The notes under the pieces were generated by a model. The model saw only the letters and a list, made by a program, of their open reading frames with translations, was not told the origin of the DNA and searched no databases. The position numbers and the translations under genes are program-made. A stretch of DNA of 64,000 nucleotides from Pelagimonas phthalicica (GTDB taxonomy: Bacteria > Pseudomonadota > Alphaproteobacteria > Rhodobacterales > Rhodobacteraceae): positions 1,240,001 through 1,304,000 of the forward strand of contig NZ_SOAP01000002.1 of assembly GCF_004364805.1 (NCBI RefSeq), written 5' to 3'. Positions 37,121 to 46,372 of this stretch are shown here, one piece after another. Every line of letters begins with the position of its first letter. Position 1 is the first letter of the stretch.

Positions 37121-38746
37121 TCAAACTTGCTCGGGAGCGCACCTTTTTCGCAGCTGAGCGTCTCCAAGGGTAAAATCTCCACGCTCTTGCAAGGCATCAT
37201 CGCAAAAGTCGCAAAGGCGCGTCAGGAACAAGGTCCAAAACCGCGCGCGCTCACATTTTGAATCAGAAGACGATAGGTGAGATCGCAGCGTTTGATAAGC
37301 GTCAAATCTTTCCGAGGGCAGATCCTCCAGCGCCAGAGCACCTGCAGCGCGAATCCGGTACCAATCTGCGACGACATCAAGCAAGGCAAAATCCCGCTGT
37401 AAATCAAGCGTCTGCTCCGGTTTGACCCACGCAAGCGCCTGGCTCAACGAGCCGCTAAGCACCTCTTTGGCCCGGCTGTCAGGCCACTCTTTGGGCAGGT
37501 AACGATGAGGCACCAAGGCCGAGCAATGCTCCCACAAAAAAGCACCATAGCTTGGCGCGTGGTGTGCGTTGTCCAATGCCTCCCCTTCGGCCTTGGCCTC
37601 TGTTTCGTAGCCCGTGCGAAGGCACGGATCGACCTGATGATCGTCAAATCGCAGATCGCTCACACGTGTTTCAGCAGAGGAAACCTCTATGACGGCAAGG
37701 CTGGGCGGATAAGCGACAGGGGAAGGAACAGCGACATTCTGCAACTGCTGCCCCTTATGCACGACCTCTGTTCGGCGGCGAACGTGAAGATGGCCACTAA
37801 AGTGCAAACCAATCCCCGTTTCACATAAGGCTCGGCTGGTTTCCGGCGTCGGTCGCCGCATTGCCATCGCAGTTGCCCCGAACAAGGTTTCCTCAGCACA
37901 ATCGTAGTCCCGATAGGGATCAACCATCGGATAGTGAGAGAAGGTCAGCAAGGTTTTGCCATTCGCCTTAGCCCGTTCGGCCACATCTTGCATCCAATCA
38001 CGGATAAAGGGTTTGACCCGCAGCATGGCATTCCAACCGGCATTGGAACTTCCAAAAACCTCATTCCCTTGACCAGTCGGCTCAAACACATTGGCATCAA
38101 TCATCAGCAGCCAAATACCTTTGACAGGCTCAACTAGATAGCTTGCGTCAAAGAAGGTCAGCGCCACTTTTCGGTCAGCAGAACTGCATATGTATTGCCT
38201 GGCTTGAACAGATGGGTCAGAGCCAAAAGGCGTTTCCCACAAAAGGTCACCGTCACGGGGCATATAACCAAATTGCGCCATCTTCATCACGCCCACGGGA
38301 TGCGGATCGCTTGCCATTGCGGGGTCGTGAAACTCCCCTGCCCCATCCATACTGCTAACCGAACGCGGCTGACCTAAAGCGTCTAGAAACATCTTTGTGT
38401 GGTCGCGCTGCTCGGCTCCAAAGGTATCGTGATTACCCGGCAGTGCAAAAAACCGAAACCCGTCCTGCTCTTCGCGCTCTTCCAGCATCGCCACAACAGC
38501 GTCGGTCGTGCGACGCTGCCCATCATCTGTGTAATCGCCGAGCAGCACCACATTCAGGAAACCTTGCTCTTTGAGACGATCCAGCGCTGCGGAAAATGCC
38601 CCCTCACTTTCGTTGAACACCCGCGTGGATTTACGCGTGTCAGCCCAGCTACGCATGCACAGACCGTTGCGATCACGCACTCCGAAATCTGCATTAAGCG
38701 GATGCACATGCGCATCCGCTATGACAGCGAATTTGTGGTTGGCCAT
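37121..38746 (-). CDS. Calcineurin-like metallophosphoesterase
   Basis: 541 residues from the ATG of MANHKFAVIADAHVHPL. All five metal-binding blocks are present: AVIADAHVH, LLGDYTDDGQ, LPGNHDTFG, LTFSHYPMVDP and HFSGHLHVRR. The C-terminal 150 residues are a helical extension without known motifs. No signal peptide is visible, so it probably acts in the cytoplasm on an imported phosphomono- or diester. It lies 15 bases after the dual-specificity phosphatase gene and 28 before the Na/Pi transporter gene. Confidence 0.85.
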   Translation of the reverse strand: MANHKFAVIADAHVHPLNADFGVRDRNGLCMRSWADTRKSTRVFNESEGAFSAALDRLKEQGFLNVVLLGDYTDDGQRRTTDAVVAMLEEREEQDGFRFFALPGNHDTFGAEQRDHTKMFLDALGQPRSVSSMDGAGEFHDPAMASDPHPVGVMKMAQFGYMPRDGDLLWETPFGSDPSVQARQYICSSADRKVALTFFDASYLVEPVKGIWLLMIDANVFEPTGQGNEVFGSSNAGWNAMLRVKPFIRDWMQDVAERAKANGKTLLTFSHYPMVDPYRDYDCAEETLFGATAMAMRRPTPETSRALCETGIGLHFSGHLHVRRRTEVVHKGQQLQNVAVPSPVAYPPSLAVIEVSSAETRVSDLRFDDHQVDPCLRTGYETEAKAEGEALDNAHHAPSYGAFLWEHCSALVPHRYLPKEWPDSRAKEVLSGSLSQALAWVKPEQTLDLQRDFALLDVVADWYRIRAAGALALEDLPSERFDAYQTLRSHLSSSDSKCERARFWTLFLTRLCDFCDDALQERGDFTLGDAQLRKRCAPEQV

Positions 38747-38760
38747 CGTACTGCTCGTAT

Positions 38761-39384
38761 CTATGGCGCGTCTCGTTCTGCCAATGCCCGCGCCCATGGC
38801 ACAGCTTTTTGCGCCGCTTCAATCAACATGGGTTTTGGGGCCTCAAACCATTCCTCCGGGCGCAATTCACGGCGCGTTCTGACATGAGCGACCGCATCCT
38901 CCAGTCTTGGGAATTGATCAGGGCATTCAAGGTGCAAAAACAGAGACACAAGGGCTGTTGATCGACTGCGACCCGCACGACAATTCACCAGGATATTTCC
39001 ACCGTCCGAAAAGGGATAGGTTTCACGTTTGGGCATGTTTTGATGAATCGCGCCGCGCAAAAGAAGATAGCCAGACAGCATCATTGCCGCCGGGTTGCCA
39101 TAACCATCGATCATGCCAAATTTATAGTAGCGCAACGGCCCATATCCCGCCGAGGCTTTTCCGCCCCCTTCAGGCAAAATCTCTTGCTCGACCAGATTGA
39201 TATCTAGGTTCACGGCGCAATTCACAACGATCCCGACACCGCGCTCACGCAGCATCTTGATGTCTCTCGCCGCCTCCATGCCGCCGATATACAGATCCGC
39301 AGAATGCGGGCCGATCCCTTTGGCAATAAGGCTCATGGCGGGGCGGTCAAACACCGGTGATTTCAAAGCAAGGTTGTGCATCAT
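38761..39384 (-). CDS. Dual-specificity (tyrosine-type) phosphatase
   Basis: 207 residues. The Cys-X5-Arg loop is NCRAGRSRSTAL (Asn in place of the common His before the Cys), near residue 134. GMEAARDIKMLRERGVGIVV and YKFGMIDGYGN, with the candidate general-acid Asp, precede it as in DUSP folds. It starts right at the end of the ABC ATPase gene (no gap). Bacterial DUSP-like proteins can dephosphorylate phosphoinositides, polyphosphorylated sugars or proteins; the operon context favours a small phosphorylated solute. Confidence 0.85.
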   Translation of the reverse strand: MMHNLALKSPVFDRPAMSLIAKGIGPHSADLYIGGMEAARDIKMLRERGVGIVVNCAVNLDINLVEQEILPEGGGKASAGYGPLRYYKFGMIDGYGNPAAMMLSGYLLLRGAIHQNMPKRETYPFSDGGNILVNCRAGRSRSTALVSLFLHLECPDQFPRLEDAVAHVRTRRELRPEEWFEAPKPMLIEAAQKAVPWARALAERDAP

Positions 39385-40512
39385 TCACTCCGCCGCAACT
39401 TGTGTGGCGGTCTGGCCGTTTTCAACAATATTAACCCCGCTTTTGGCGTCGAATATCATGGCATCCGCTGGGTCAAAGTCGATCCAGACCTGCTCTTGTG
39501 GCCAGCTTTCACGGAATTGCGCAACCAAAGCAGTCACGCGCTGAGAAGGCATATCCAAGCTAACAATCGTTTGTGATCCCGTTGGTTGCACAACGTCGAT
39601 CTTGGCCTCAATGGCCCCCTCTTTGGGGTCTGTGTGAATGCATAGGTGTTCCGGGCGCACAGCCACTTTTACCGCTCCGCCAGAATGCTGCACTGGCTGC
39701 GTCAGATGAAAATCAACGCCCGCGCCTTTGATGCGCGCGCCTGTCGTGGACACGACAAGCTCGGCGTCAAACAAGTTAACCTTTGGGTCGCCAATAAACT
39801 CGGCAACAAACAGATTGGCAGGGTGATGATAGATCTCATAGGGCGTGCCCGCTTGTTGGATCCGCCCCTCATTCATGACCACGATAAGGTCGGACATTGT
39901 CAAAGCTTCGACCTGATCATGGGTCACATAAACAGTCGTTGCCCCCAGCTCACGCGACAAGCGCTTCAGCTCGGCGCGCATTTCCGTGCGCAGCACCGCG
40001 TCAAGATTGGACAGCGGCTCGTCCATGAGCAGGATTTCGTTGCGCGCTGCAATCAATCGCCCCACGGCCACACGTTGCTGCTGCCCCCCAGACAGTTCGG
40101 AGGGGAACCGGTCTTCGAGCCCTTTGAGCTGCACTTTTTCCAAGGCGGCTTCCAAACGCGCCTCGATCTCAGCCGCCGGCATTTTGGCCTGGCGCAGGGC
40201 AAGCGTAATATTGCGTTCGACCTTCATGTTTGGCCATAGGGCGTAACTCTGGAAGATGAATCCAAGACCGCGCTTTTCGGGTGGAACATTCTCATGAGAG
40301 ACATCCGAAAACATCGTACGCCCCCCCAAGACTAGCTCGCCTCGCGTCGGCGTTTCCAGCCCGGCAATAATCCTCAACGTCGTGGTCTTGCCGCACCCCG
40401 ATGGCCCTAATAGCGTGACGAACTGACCCTTTTCGATCGTCAGATTCATTTCGGGCAAAGCGAGGAATTCGCCGTAATGTTTGGTGATGCCTGTCAGGCT
40501 TACTTCGCTCAT
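39385..40512 (-). CDS. ABC transporter ATP-binding protein (FbpC/PotA/UgpC type)
   Basis: 375 residues from ATG 40512 (GAGGGAGAAAAAG upstream). Walker A LLGPSGCGKTTTLRI, Q-loop FIFQSYALWPNM, signature LSGGQQQRVAVGR, Walker B ILLMDEPLSNLDA and switch VYVTHDQVEA are all intact. The C-terminal TOBE region has KVAVRPEHLCIHTD. It energises the fused permease at 41882-43699. Separated from the binding-protein gene by an 88-base gap with a strong hairpin. Confidence 0.92.
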   Translation of the reverse strand: MSEVSLTGITKHYGEFLALPEMNLTIEKGQFVTLLGPSGCGKTTTLRIIAGLETPTRGELVLGGRTMFSDVSHENVPPEKRGLGFIFQSYALWPNMKVERNITLALRQAKMPAAEIEARLEAALEKVQLKGLEDRFPSELSGGQQQRVAVGRLIAARNEILLMDEPLSNLDAVLRTEMRAELKRLSRELGATTVYVTHDQVEALTMSDLIVVMNEGRIQQAGTPYEIYHHPANLFVAEFIGDPKVNLFDAELVVSTTGARIKGAGVDFHLTQPVQHSGGAVKVAVRPEHLCIHTDPKEGAIEAKIDVVQPTGSQTIVSLDMPSQRVTALVAQFRESWPQEQVWIDFDPADAMIFDAKSGVNIVENGQTATQVAAE

Positions 40513-40557
40513 CTTTTTCTCCCTCAAGCGCACCGTTTCATTGAGTATTTCGGTCGG

Positions 40558-40579
40558 TCCGCGCGGTGTCCCGCGCGGA
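40558..40579. repeat. Intercistronic hairpin between binding-protein and ATPase genes
   Basis: TCCGCGCGG (40558-40566), loop TGTC, then the exact complement (40571-40579): a 9-bp GC-rich stem with no T-run after it on the coding strand. Such hairpins often protect the 3' end of the upstream binding-protein mRNA so that it is made in excess. Confidence 0.6.
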
Positions 40580-40600
40580 TCTTTGGCTTAGACGCGGTTA

Positions 40601-41830
40601 TTATTGGCTGGTCTCATAGACCCAGAAATCAGCGACCAAGGCGACATTGTCGCGCTGAAACTCTGGGCTGCCCCACAGCTTTTTGACGCTTGGCCACTGA
40701 TCGGCACCTTCTGGGATTGGCACATCATTCCTTGGGGAGAACGTTCCCACCTTGTAATATGCCCCCATGCCATGCAGCAGCTCCAAGCTCTCACCCTCGC
40801 GGAATGGGGCCGCGATTTTGGTGTCGGGTGTCAGGTTGTCCGACCCCAATTGAAACGCAACAAAAAGCTTGGCCGCATTCGGTTTGGGGGCACGTCCCGC
40901 AATCGAGGTATAGGTGGAATAGGCATAGACGCCGGCCGGTTCGAGATCATAAAGGATCGCGTTCTGGTACCCGTCAGACTTGTTCTTGTTGATATAATGC
41001 ATCGACGAGAAACTGATCTGTGGCCTTTCCTGTCCTGGCAATCCAGATGCGGCAGCCAATTTCGACCCGGAGCTAAAGATCACCAGATCATTCTGGATCA
41101 AGCGATGAAAGAACTCATAAGCGCCATTGTCGATGCCATCGGAGAATTCCAGCGGCTTGCCCGCATAAGCCTCATACGCCTCTTCAAAGGCTGGGCCATG
41201 TTCCACAAGATTGGCAATCAGCGCCAGTGTGGTCAGCGAACCCAGCGGGCTTTTCATGCCCACGCGTTTGGTCCATTCGGGTTCTGTAAGCTCCCAAATA
41301 TTGCTGATCGGCGGACCATCCGGGTAGGCTTCGGTATTGTAGAACAGAACCGTGGCCTCCACCATTTGGGTCAAAAGCGGTGACTGCAGATCGGTTGGAA
41401 TATTGTCCTCTAGGTAGCGCGGCACATAGTTGACGATGCGCTCGGCTGGCAGCATCTCATAAATCATTTGCGCAGCACCACCCGTGGTCACGACGTCCAC
41501 ATTGTACAGCTCGGCCTGATGTTCCCGCACCAATTTCTCGATGGTCTTTTCCGAGCCAAGATCAAAGGCATTCACCTGGATCTCAGGATAGATTTTCATG
41601 AAATCTTCGGCGACTTTGCTGATCGAGGATGAGGATGCATAGACCGTCAAGCTGCCTTCCTCCTTGGCAGCTGCAATGATCTGTTCCCAATCCTCGGCAG
41701 CGGGCTGATGCTCTCCGAGCTGGGCCCATTGAAGCCATTGATCAAAGCTCATTTCCGCCGTTTCCTCTGAGAACGCCGCCATGGGCGTTAGCGCCAGAGC
41801 TCCTGCTAAGATCGCTGATTTGATACGCAT
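40601..41830 (-). CDS. ABC transporter solute-binding protein (FbpA/AfuA superfamily)
   Basis: 409 residues from ATG 41830 (AGGAGGAGA upstream) with signal peptide MRIKSAILAGALALTPMAAF. Family-1/6 type text: AAAKEEGSLTVYASSSSISK, NAFDLGSEKTIEKLVREHQA, YNVDVVTTGGAAQMIYEML, VLFYNTEAYPDGPPISNIWE and TLALIANLVEHGPA. Iron-binding Tyr pairs typical of true FbpA are not obvious, and relatives include binders of organophosphonates, thiamine and sugar phosphates. The operon's phosphatases suggest a phosphorylated organic ligand. A second receptor of the superfamily once stood at 33845-34213. Confidence 0.87.
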   Translation of the reverse strand: MRIKSAILAGALALTPMAAFSEETAEMSFDQWLQWAQLGEHQPAAEDWEQIIAAAKEEGSLTVYASSSSISKVAEDFMKIYPEIQVNAFDLGSEKTIEKLVREHQAELYNVDVVTTGGAAQMIYEMLPAERIVNYVPRYLEDNIPTDLQSPLLTQMVEATVLFYNTEAYPDGPPISNIWELTEPEWTKRVGMKSPLGSLTTLALIANLVEHGPAFEEAYEAYAGKPLEFSDGIDNGAYEFFHRLIQNDLVIFSSGSKLAAASGLPGQERPQISFSSMHYINKNKSDGYQNAILYDLEPAGVYAYSTYTSIAGRAPKPNAAKLFVAFQLGSDNLTPDTKIAAPFREGESLELLHGMGAYYKVGTFSPRNDVPIPEGADQWPSVKKLWGSPEFQRDNVALVADFWVYETSQ

Positions 41831-41881
41831 ATTTCTCCTCCTCTTTGGTATCGTTTTGGTCCCCACAAGGGTCATTTCAGG

Positions 41882-43699
41882 TCAGGCAAAGCCAAGCTTT
41901 GCGTTTTTGAAACACAGTCGGAACAGGATGTTGAACGTGATCACCAGAAGCACCAGCAGCAGCGTCGCGGCTCCGATAAGCTGGGGCACATCATCGGTCT
42001 GATAGGTGTAGATCACCGAGGCCAAGACCGCGGTTGACGGGGTCACAAGCAAGATGATCAATGACAGCTCGCGCATCGTCCCGATAAAGCTCAGCAACAT
42101 GCCGGACACGAGGCCCGACGAGGCGAGCGGAATGATGATCCGGCGCACCCGAGCAAACCATCCAATGCCTTGGGTCCGTGCGGCCTCTTCCAGTGATTTG
42201 TCAATTTGCAGCAAGGCCGCAATGCCGGTCCGCGAGGTATAGGGCAAATTCTTTACGCTTGAGATCAAGACCAGCAAGAAGAACGTGCCATAGAGCGCCG
42301 GAAACGGACCAATGGGGCGCGAGAACATCCCGATATAGATCGCGCCAAAGGCCACGGATGGAAAGATGTAGGGCAAAAAGGCCGACATCTCGAGCGATTT
42401 GGACGCAAAAGTCCCTCGCGTGCGCACCACCACATATCCAAGCAGGAACCCCAATACGCCGGTCAGGATCGCCACAGAGAACGCCAACCGAATGGAGTTC
42501 CAGGCCGCGCCAAGGATAAGCGGGTTATGCAACACGCCCGGATGGATCGCGTCGACATCACCACGTTCACCGATCCAATAGTGCAGTGTCAGGTTGGACA
42601 GATCGTAATTGCCTGCGGTTTTGGACAGCGATTCCAGCAACAGCAAACCAATGGGCAAGATCACCGTAAAGGCGAGAAGCAAGACAACCAGCCCCAGCAC
42701 AAGCCAGCGTGCAGGCCCCAAATCGATCGTCTTGGTGCGCACACCCTTACCGGACATGGTCACAAAGCTTTTGCGCACGCCGATCATCCGCTGATTGATC
42801 CAGATAAACAGGATCGCCATCAGCACCAGAACCAGGGCAAGCAAATACCCATCGCCCACGTTTCGTGACCCAATCGCTGCGTAAATCTGGGTCGGCAAGG
42901 TGAAATAACGAACTGGCATACCCAGAACCGCTGGCGTGCCAAACGATCCGACAACGCGAATGAAGGTCATCACAATGGCCGAACCAAGAGCAGGCAGAAC
43001 CAAGGGGGCCGTGATCGACAGGAATTGACGCAGCCGTGACAGCCCGGCAATGGCGCCTGCTTCCTCTAGCTGGCTGTCCACGGTGGACAGGGCACCGGAT
43101 AGGATCAGATAGGCATAGACATAGTAGTGAAAGGCCAGGCAAATAATGATCGGCAAAGCTCCGAATGCCAGCCAGTCGGGCGGCTGAACACCAAAGAGAT
43201 AGACAAACACCCCCGAAGACCCGCCCAGACGATCATTCTTGAAAAAAGTCAGCCAAGCCAGCGCCATCACCCAGGATGGCAGCATGTAGGGCACAACAAT
43301 CATGGTGTTCACCGCTTCACGGAACGGCACATTGGTGCGTACGACGACCCAAGCCAAGGAAGCCCCCAGCACCAGACAAAAGACCGTGGCACCTGTCGCG
43401 GTGATCAATGAATGAATAAACGGCTTGTAAAACAGCGCCGCCGACATGCGCCCGGAAAACACGCGCTCGTAATGAAACGTGGTCAGGTCGCCTTCGGTGG
43501 CGTTCGGCAAATAAGCCTTGTCATAGGGCTGTACGGTCAGCGTTTCCCGCAAAAGCTCGAGCAGCGGCACCAAGACCAGAAACGCTAGCCCGATGGCCAT
43601 AATGATCGCAATCACACGTTCCGGAGACATAAGCGCGCCCCCGAGACGACGTAGACGCCCGGATCGGATGCCTGTGATATTTCCCTCTGTCAGCGCCAT
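41882..43699 (-). CDS. ABC transporter permease, fused double-domain (FbpB type)
   Basis: 605 residues containing two tandem permease domains, each with an EAA loop: EEAGAIAGLSRLRQFLSITA (about residue 215) and EEAARTQGIGWFARVRRIII (about 505). About twelve hydrophobic helices are visible. One polypeptide thus forms the whole membrane pore, as in FbpB/CysT-W fusions. It lies 51 bases upstream of the binding-protein gene and follows the monophosphatase gene. Confidence 0.9.
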   Translation of the reverse strand: MALTEGNITGIRSGRLRRLGGALMSPERVIAIIMAIGLAFLVLVPLLELLRETLTVQPYDKAYLPNATEGDLTTFHYERVFSGRMSAALFYKPFIHSLITATGATVFCLVLGASLAWVVVRTNVPFREAVNTMIVVPYMLPSWVMALAWLTFFKNDRLGGSSGVFVYLFGVQPPDWLAFGALPIIICLAFHYYVYAYLILSGALSTVDSQLEEAGAIAGLSRLRQFLSITAPLVLPALGSAIVMTFIRVVGSFGTPAVLGMPVRYFTLPTQIYAAIGSRNVGDGYLLALVLVLMAILFIWINQRMIGVRKSFVTMSGKGVRTKTIDLGPARWLVLGLVVLLLAFTVILPIGLLLLESLSKTAGNYDLSNLTLHYWIGERGDVDAIHPGVLHNPLILGAAWNSIRLAFSVAILTGVLGFLLGYVVVRTRGTFASKSLEMSAFLPYIFPSVAFGAIYIGMFSRPIGPFPALYGTFFLLVLISSVKNLPYTSRTGIAALLQIDKSLEEAARTQGIGWFARVRRIIIPLASSGLVSGMLLSFIGTMRELSLIILLVTPSTAVLASVIYTYQTDDVPQLIGAATLLLVLLVITFNILFRLCFKNAKLGFA

Positions 43700-43739
43700 G
43701 TCTCCTCCTCCGCACAGCTGTTTTTGTTTATCGGCGGCT

Positions 43740-44552
43740 TTAGGCTGTCTCGGGCACTTGCGTGCGCGGCAAAAGGCGCGTGGAGAGCAACCGGCTCATC
43801 GTCGGCGCAATTTTTGGTGTCGCGGCCAAAATACGCCCGCCCTCGCGCAGGTCGCCTGTCTGCAAATATTCACAGACCTCACCGCCCGCTTCGGACACGA
43901 TTAGCAATCCGGGAATGCAATCCCACGAATTCATGTGCAGCTCGCAATAGCCATCCGAACGACCATCCGCGACATGCGCCAAGGCCAAAGCTCCAGACCC
44001 GCAGCGACGCACATTCAATCCGGAGTTCAGCAGCCCCTCCATGGACTCCAGGTAGGTCTCGGTCGACACACGCGTTGACCAACCCATTTCGACGGTCGCA
44101 CTTTCCGGCAGGTCTGCCCCAGACACTGAAATCGCCTTACCGTTAAGGCTCGCGCCGTGCCCGCGTCGTGCATAGTAAAGTTCGTTTGTGATCGGGCTGT
44201 AGATGCCGCCGAGTATCGGATTGCGATCGACGACAAACCCGATGGAAATACAAAAGTGCGGCAGGCCCCGCGCAAAATTTGCGGTTCCGTCAATAGGATC
44301 GACCACCCAGGTCTGCGCCGAAACTTCACCGCCCTCCTCTTCACCAAAAACACTGTCTTCGGAAAACTGGGACAAGATCGCTTGCCGAATGTGCAACTCG
44401 GACGCCGCATCGGTTTCGGTCAGATAATCCTGCGGCCCCTTAAGCGAATATGTATTCGCATCCCGCCGCAAAAACCCTTCACGTACGATCTGACCGGCAG
44501 ACAACAAGACCTGCCTAAGCAAGACTTCTCGCGCCAGAACACCCTCTTCCAT
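43740..44552 (-). CDS. Inositol-monophosphatase-family phosphatase
   Basis: 270 residues from ATG 44552 (GGAGG upstream); a longer frame to 44666 would cross the operator and is rejected. Metal-site motifs are complete: FGEEEGG (Glu), WVVDPIDGTANFARG (Asp-x-Ile-Asp-Gly-Thr) and NSWDCIPGLLIV (second Asp). The family covers inositol-1-phosphatase, 3'-phosphoadenosine phosphatase, fructose bisphosphatase and histidinol phosphatase; the text best resembles the general IMPase/HisN group. First gene of the LacI-controlled operon. It probably strips phosphate from the imported solute. Confidence 0.88.
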   Translation of the reverse strand: MEEGVLAREVLLRQVLLSAGQIVREGFLRRDANTYSLKGPQDYLTETDAASELHIRQAILSQFSEDSVFGEEEGGEVSAQTWVVDPIDGTANFARGLPHFCISIGFVVDRNPILGGIYSPITNELYYARRGHGASLNGKAISVSGADLPESATVEMGWSTRVSTETYLESMEGLLNSGLNVRRCGSGALALAHVADGRSDGYCELHMNSWDCIPGLLIVSEAGGEVCEYLQTGDLREGGRILAATPKIAPTMSRLLSTRLLPRTQVPETA

Positions 44553-44601
44553 CAGCACCGCGACCTCCAATTCAGCAAGTACGCAATATTCAAAACATTT
44601 T

Positions 44602-44617
44602 TTGTACACGTGTGCAA
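44602..44617. promoter_or_regulatory. LacI-type operator, copy 2
   Basis: TTGTACACGTGTGCAA, the exact reverse complement of the site at 34249-34264, centred about 57 bases before the IMPase-family start. On the minus strand TTGCAC in the site and GAATAT further down can serve as -35 and -10 boxes, so repression by overlap is likely. Confidence 0.75.
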
Positions 44618-45105
44618 GAAATGTTTTAATGAACACGCACCTTATCGACCACCCACAACCTATCACCCTGATATATTTAACTTTCCCCCCTCAAATCTCA
44701 GGGGGGAGCACAGAAAAATACCACTGAAATTTCTGTTCTCGTGTTCAATATTGGAGGATCCAGGTTGATGTTCACACCATTAAAAGCAAAAAACCATGCA
44801 GTTTGCAGAATCGGCGATGACAAGACACAAATTTGACTGAACAGGTTTGCATCGTCACTTAAGGGCAGCCCAACGCCAATCCACTATGAACGTTTTCAGC
44901 CCAGAAACTCACTCACGGTAATTAGGGGCTTGGGATCCCAAAAGCCTTGGACGAGCTTTTCGGCACTTCTACCCCGCTTTCTAACGACGCAGAAAAAGGT
45001 TAGGCGAGATTTCTCGCTTCGCTCTGGTACGACGTCGGCCGGGTGCACTCTTATGTTTCGCACTTGTGAGGAGACAAATGGCATCCCGCTAAACCAGCGC
45101 GCCCC
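44618..45105. other. 488-base gap; one GC hairpin, no recognised gene
   Basis: CCCCCCT (44685-44691) and AGGGGGG (44700-44706) form a 7-bp stem with an 8-base loop but no T-run. A 62-codon minus-strand frame (44896-45084) ending in PKPLITVSEFLG is open but unrecognised. Nothing else seen. Confidence 0.4.
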
Positions 45106-45653
45106 TCAACATGGCCAGTATTTCGGCATACCTTTTTCAGTCAAGCAAAACTCTTTCAGTTCGGAGAGTGTGAAATCAATCGGGCCAAGCAATAGCCTTT
45201 CAGGCGACGTCGGCAGGACATCTCTTTCGTACCAATCTTGGGGGAGGGGCAGCCCCGGAAAGCCGTCTTCCGGCAAAAGGGCCATCTCCAGAGATAGCGC
45301 GTCCACCCATTCCTGCTTCTCGCCAGTAACCAACCACCAGCCCGAGGCCCGCTCTCCTGGTGCAGAAAGACCGGGAGACCGAAAGGTCGGAAGATCGGTC
45401 CCCCCTCTTTCAACTCGACAGCACCGACGATTTTGATGTCCGGCTGCTTCGTCGCATGGCGCAACGGGAACCTAATCCATGTTCGCACGGGTTCACCGAA
45501 AAGCATCCTTTCCGGGTGTGGCAGATCGTCAGGAAACACTGGCCGGAACATCATCAATATTTGCCCATCCCTACCCAGGTCATGAGTGCAGATCCCATAA
45601 ATTCGCCCAATTTTTATGGTTATTTGGACAATGGAGCCAACTAATCTCTTCAT
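45106..45653 (-). pseudogene. Imm26-like (immunity-type) protein gene with a frameshift
   Basis: Two abutting minus-strand frames form one protein: the first has GSIVQITIKIGRIYGICTHD, MFRPVFPDDLPHPERMLFGE and FRPFGLPVFLHQ; the second carries on SGWWLVTGEKQEWVDALSLE, LPLPQDWYERDVLPTSPERL and KEFCLTEKGMPKYWPC. The switch falls near 45355-45370 and needs one base. The layout (GxIVxI strand, IYGxxT, GEPVRTWIRF, IVGxxEL) reminds me of the Imm26 polymorphic-toxin immunity family; the resemblance is by pattern only. No toxin gene is nearby. It could instead be an unknown conserved protein. Confidence 0.45.
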
Positions 45654-45979
45654 TACGTCACCCCAAACTTCTCAGAAAAATCGCTTGAAAAAATGGACAT
45701 GTACAGGCCAAAAAATTTGCTCAAAACTGTATTGAACACCTGATAACTATAGAACCAACACGCCGCACTAGGCGACGTCACAGTCAGGTGACAACTGAAA
45801 CAATCTAACATGTGCCTTGGTGTAATGCGGCTCAGCTATTTATGCGAAACAAAGCTGTTGTGCAGCCAAAGTAAAGCGTTGATTGCTGACAAGCACCTCA
45901 TCTTTATCGCGCTTGGGCACAAACCAACCCGCATAGGTTACGCATCTTAATATTTTGAATAGATAGAGAATTTTGAAAT
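45654..45979. other. Gene-free stretch between two relics
   Basis: AT-richer than the surroundings. No open frame of note, no clear promoter or hairpin. Confidence 0.4.
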
Positions 45980-46323
45980 CTATTGGTCGTCTCCGGGTTC
46001 GCGAACACTCATTATCAAAGCTGTGGCGATGTCAAAGAGACGATAACCGAAAACGCCGTCATCGCAATCGATCAAGCGAAAATATCACGATCCAGGAGAA
46101 TGTGTTCAAGCACCAAATCATCTTGTATGACGTCAAAGTCTAATTCTTCTGAATTGGCAAGTAAGTCTCGTTTGGCCTGAGAGCGAAAGCCTGGCAGCAT
46201 ATGGCGGGCCTGTTCCTGCACCAATCGGCGAAAGGTACTCCAGCCTCTGCTAGAAATCTTCCTGACAAAGCCCGGCGAGGCTGCGGGACGTGTAGCCATG
46301 GCTGATCCATCGCGTCCAATCAA
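45980..46323 (-). pseudogene. Fragment of an aminoglycoside/homoserine-kinase-type phosphotransferase (APH fold)
   Basis: Readable text: GWSTFRRLVQEQARHMLPGF, then DVIQDDLVLEHILLDRD, which equals the APH catalytic loop (HxDLxxxNIL) with His replaced by Gln. A one-base slip near 46074 is needed to reach LIDCDDGVFGYRLFDIATAL, the Mg-binding DxD region. A TAG follows shortly. The N-lobe and the far C-terminus are missing. It is a dead remnant 90 bases before the preQ1 riboswitch. Confidence 0.7.
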
Positions 46324-46372
46324 CGCAAACTCTCGTCTTGACCCTTTTGCCCATAACCATTAGGCGCACGCC

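Noticed and set aside
44930-45436. 168-codon plus-strand frame
   Set aside because: Lies opposite the Imm26-like pseudogene; Ser/Pro-rich composition looks like antisense noise.
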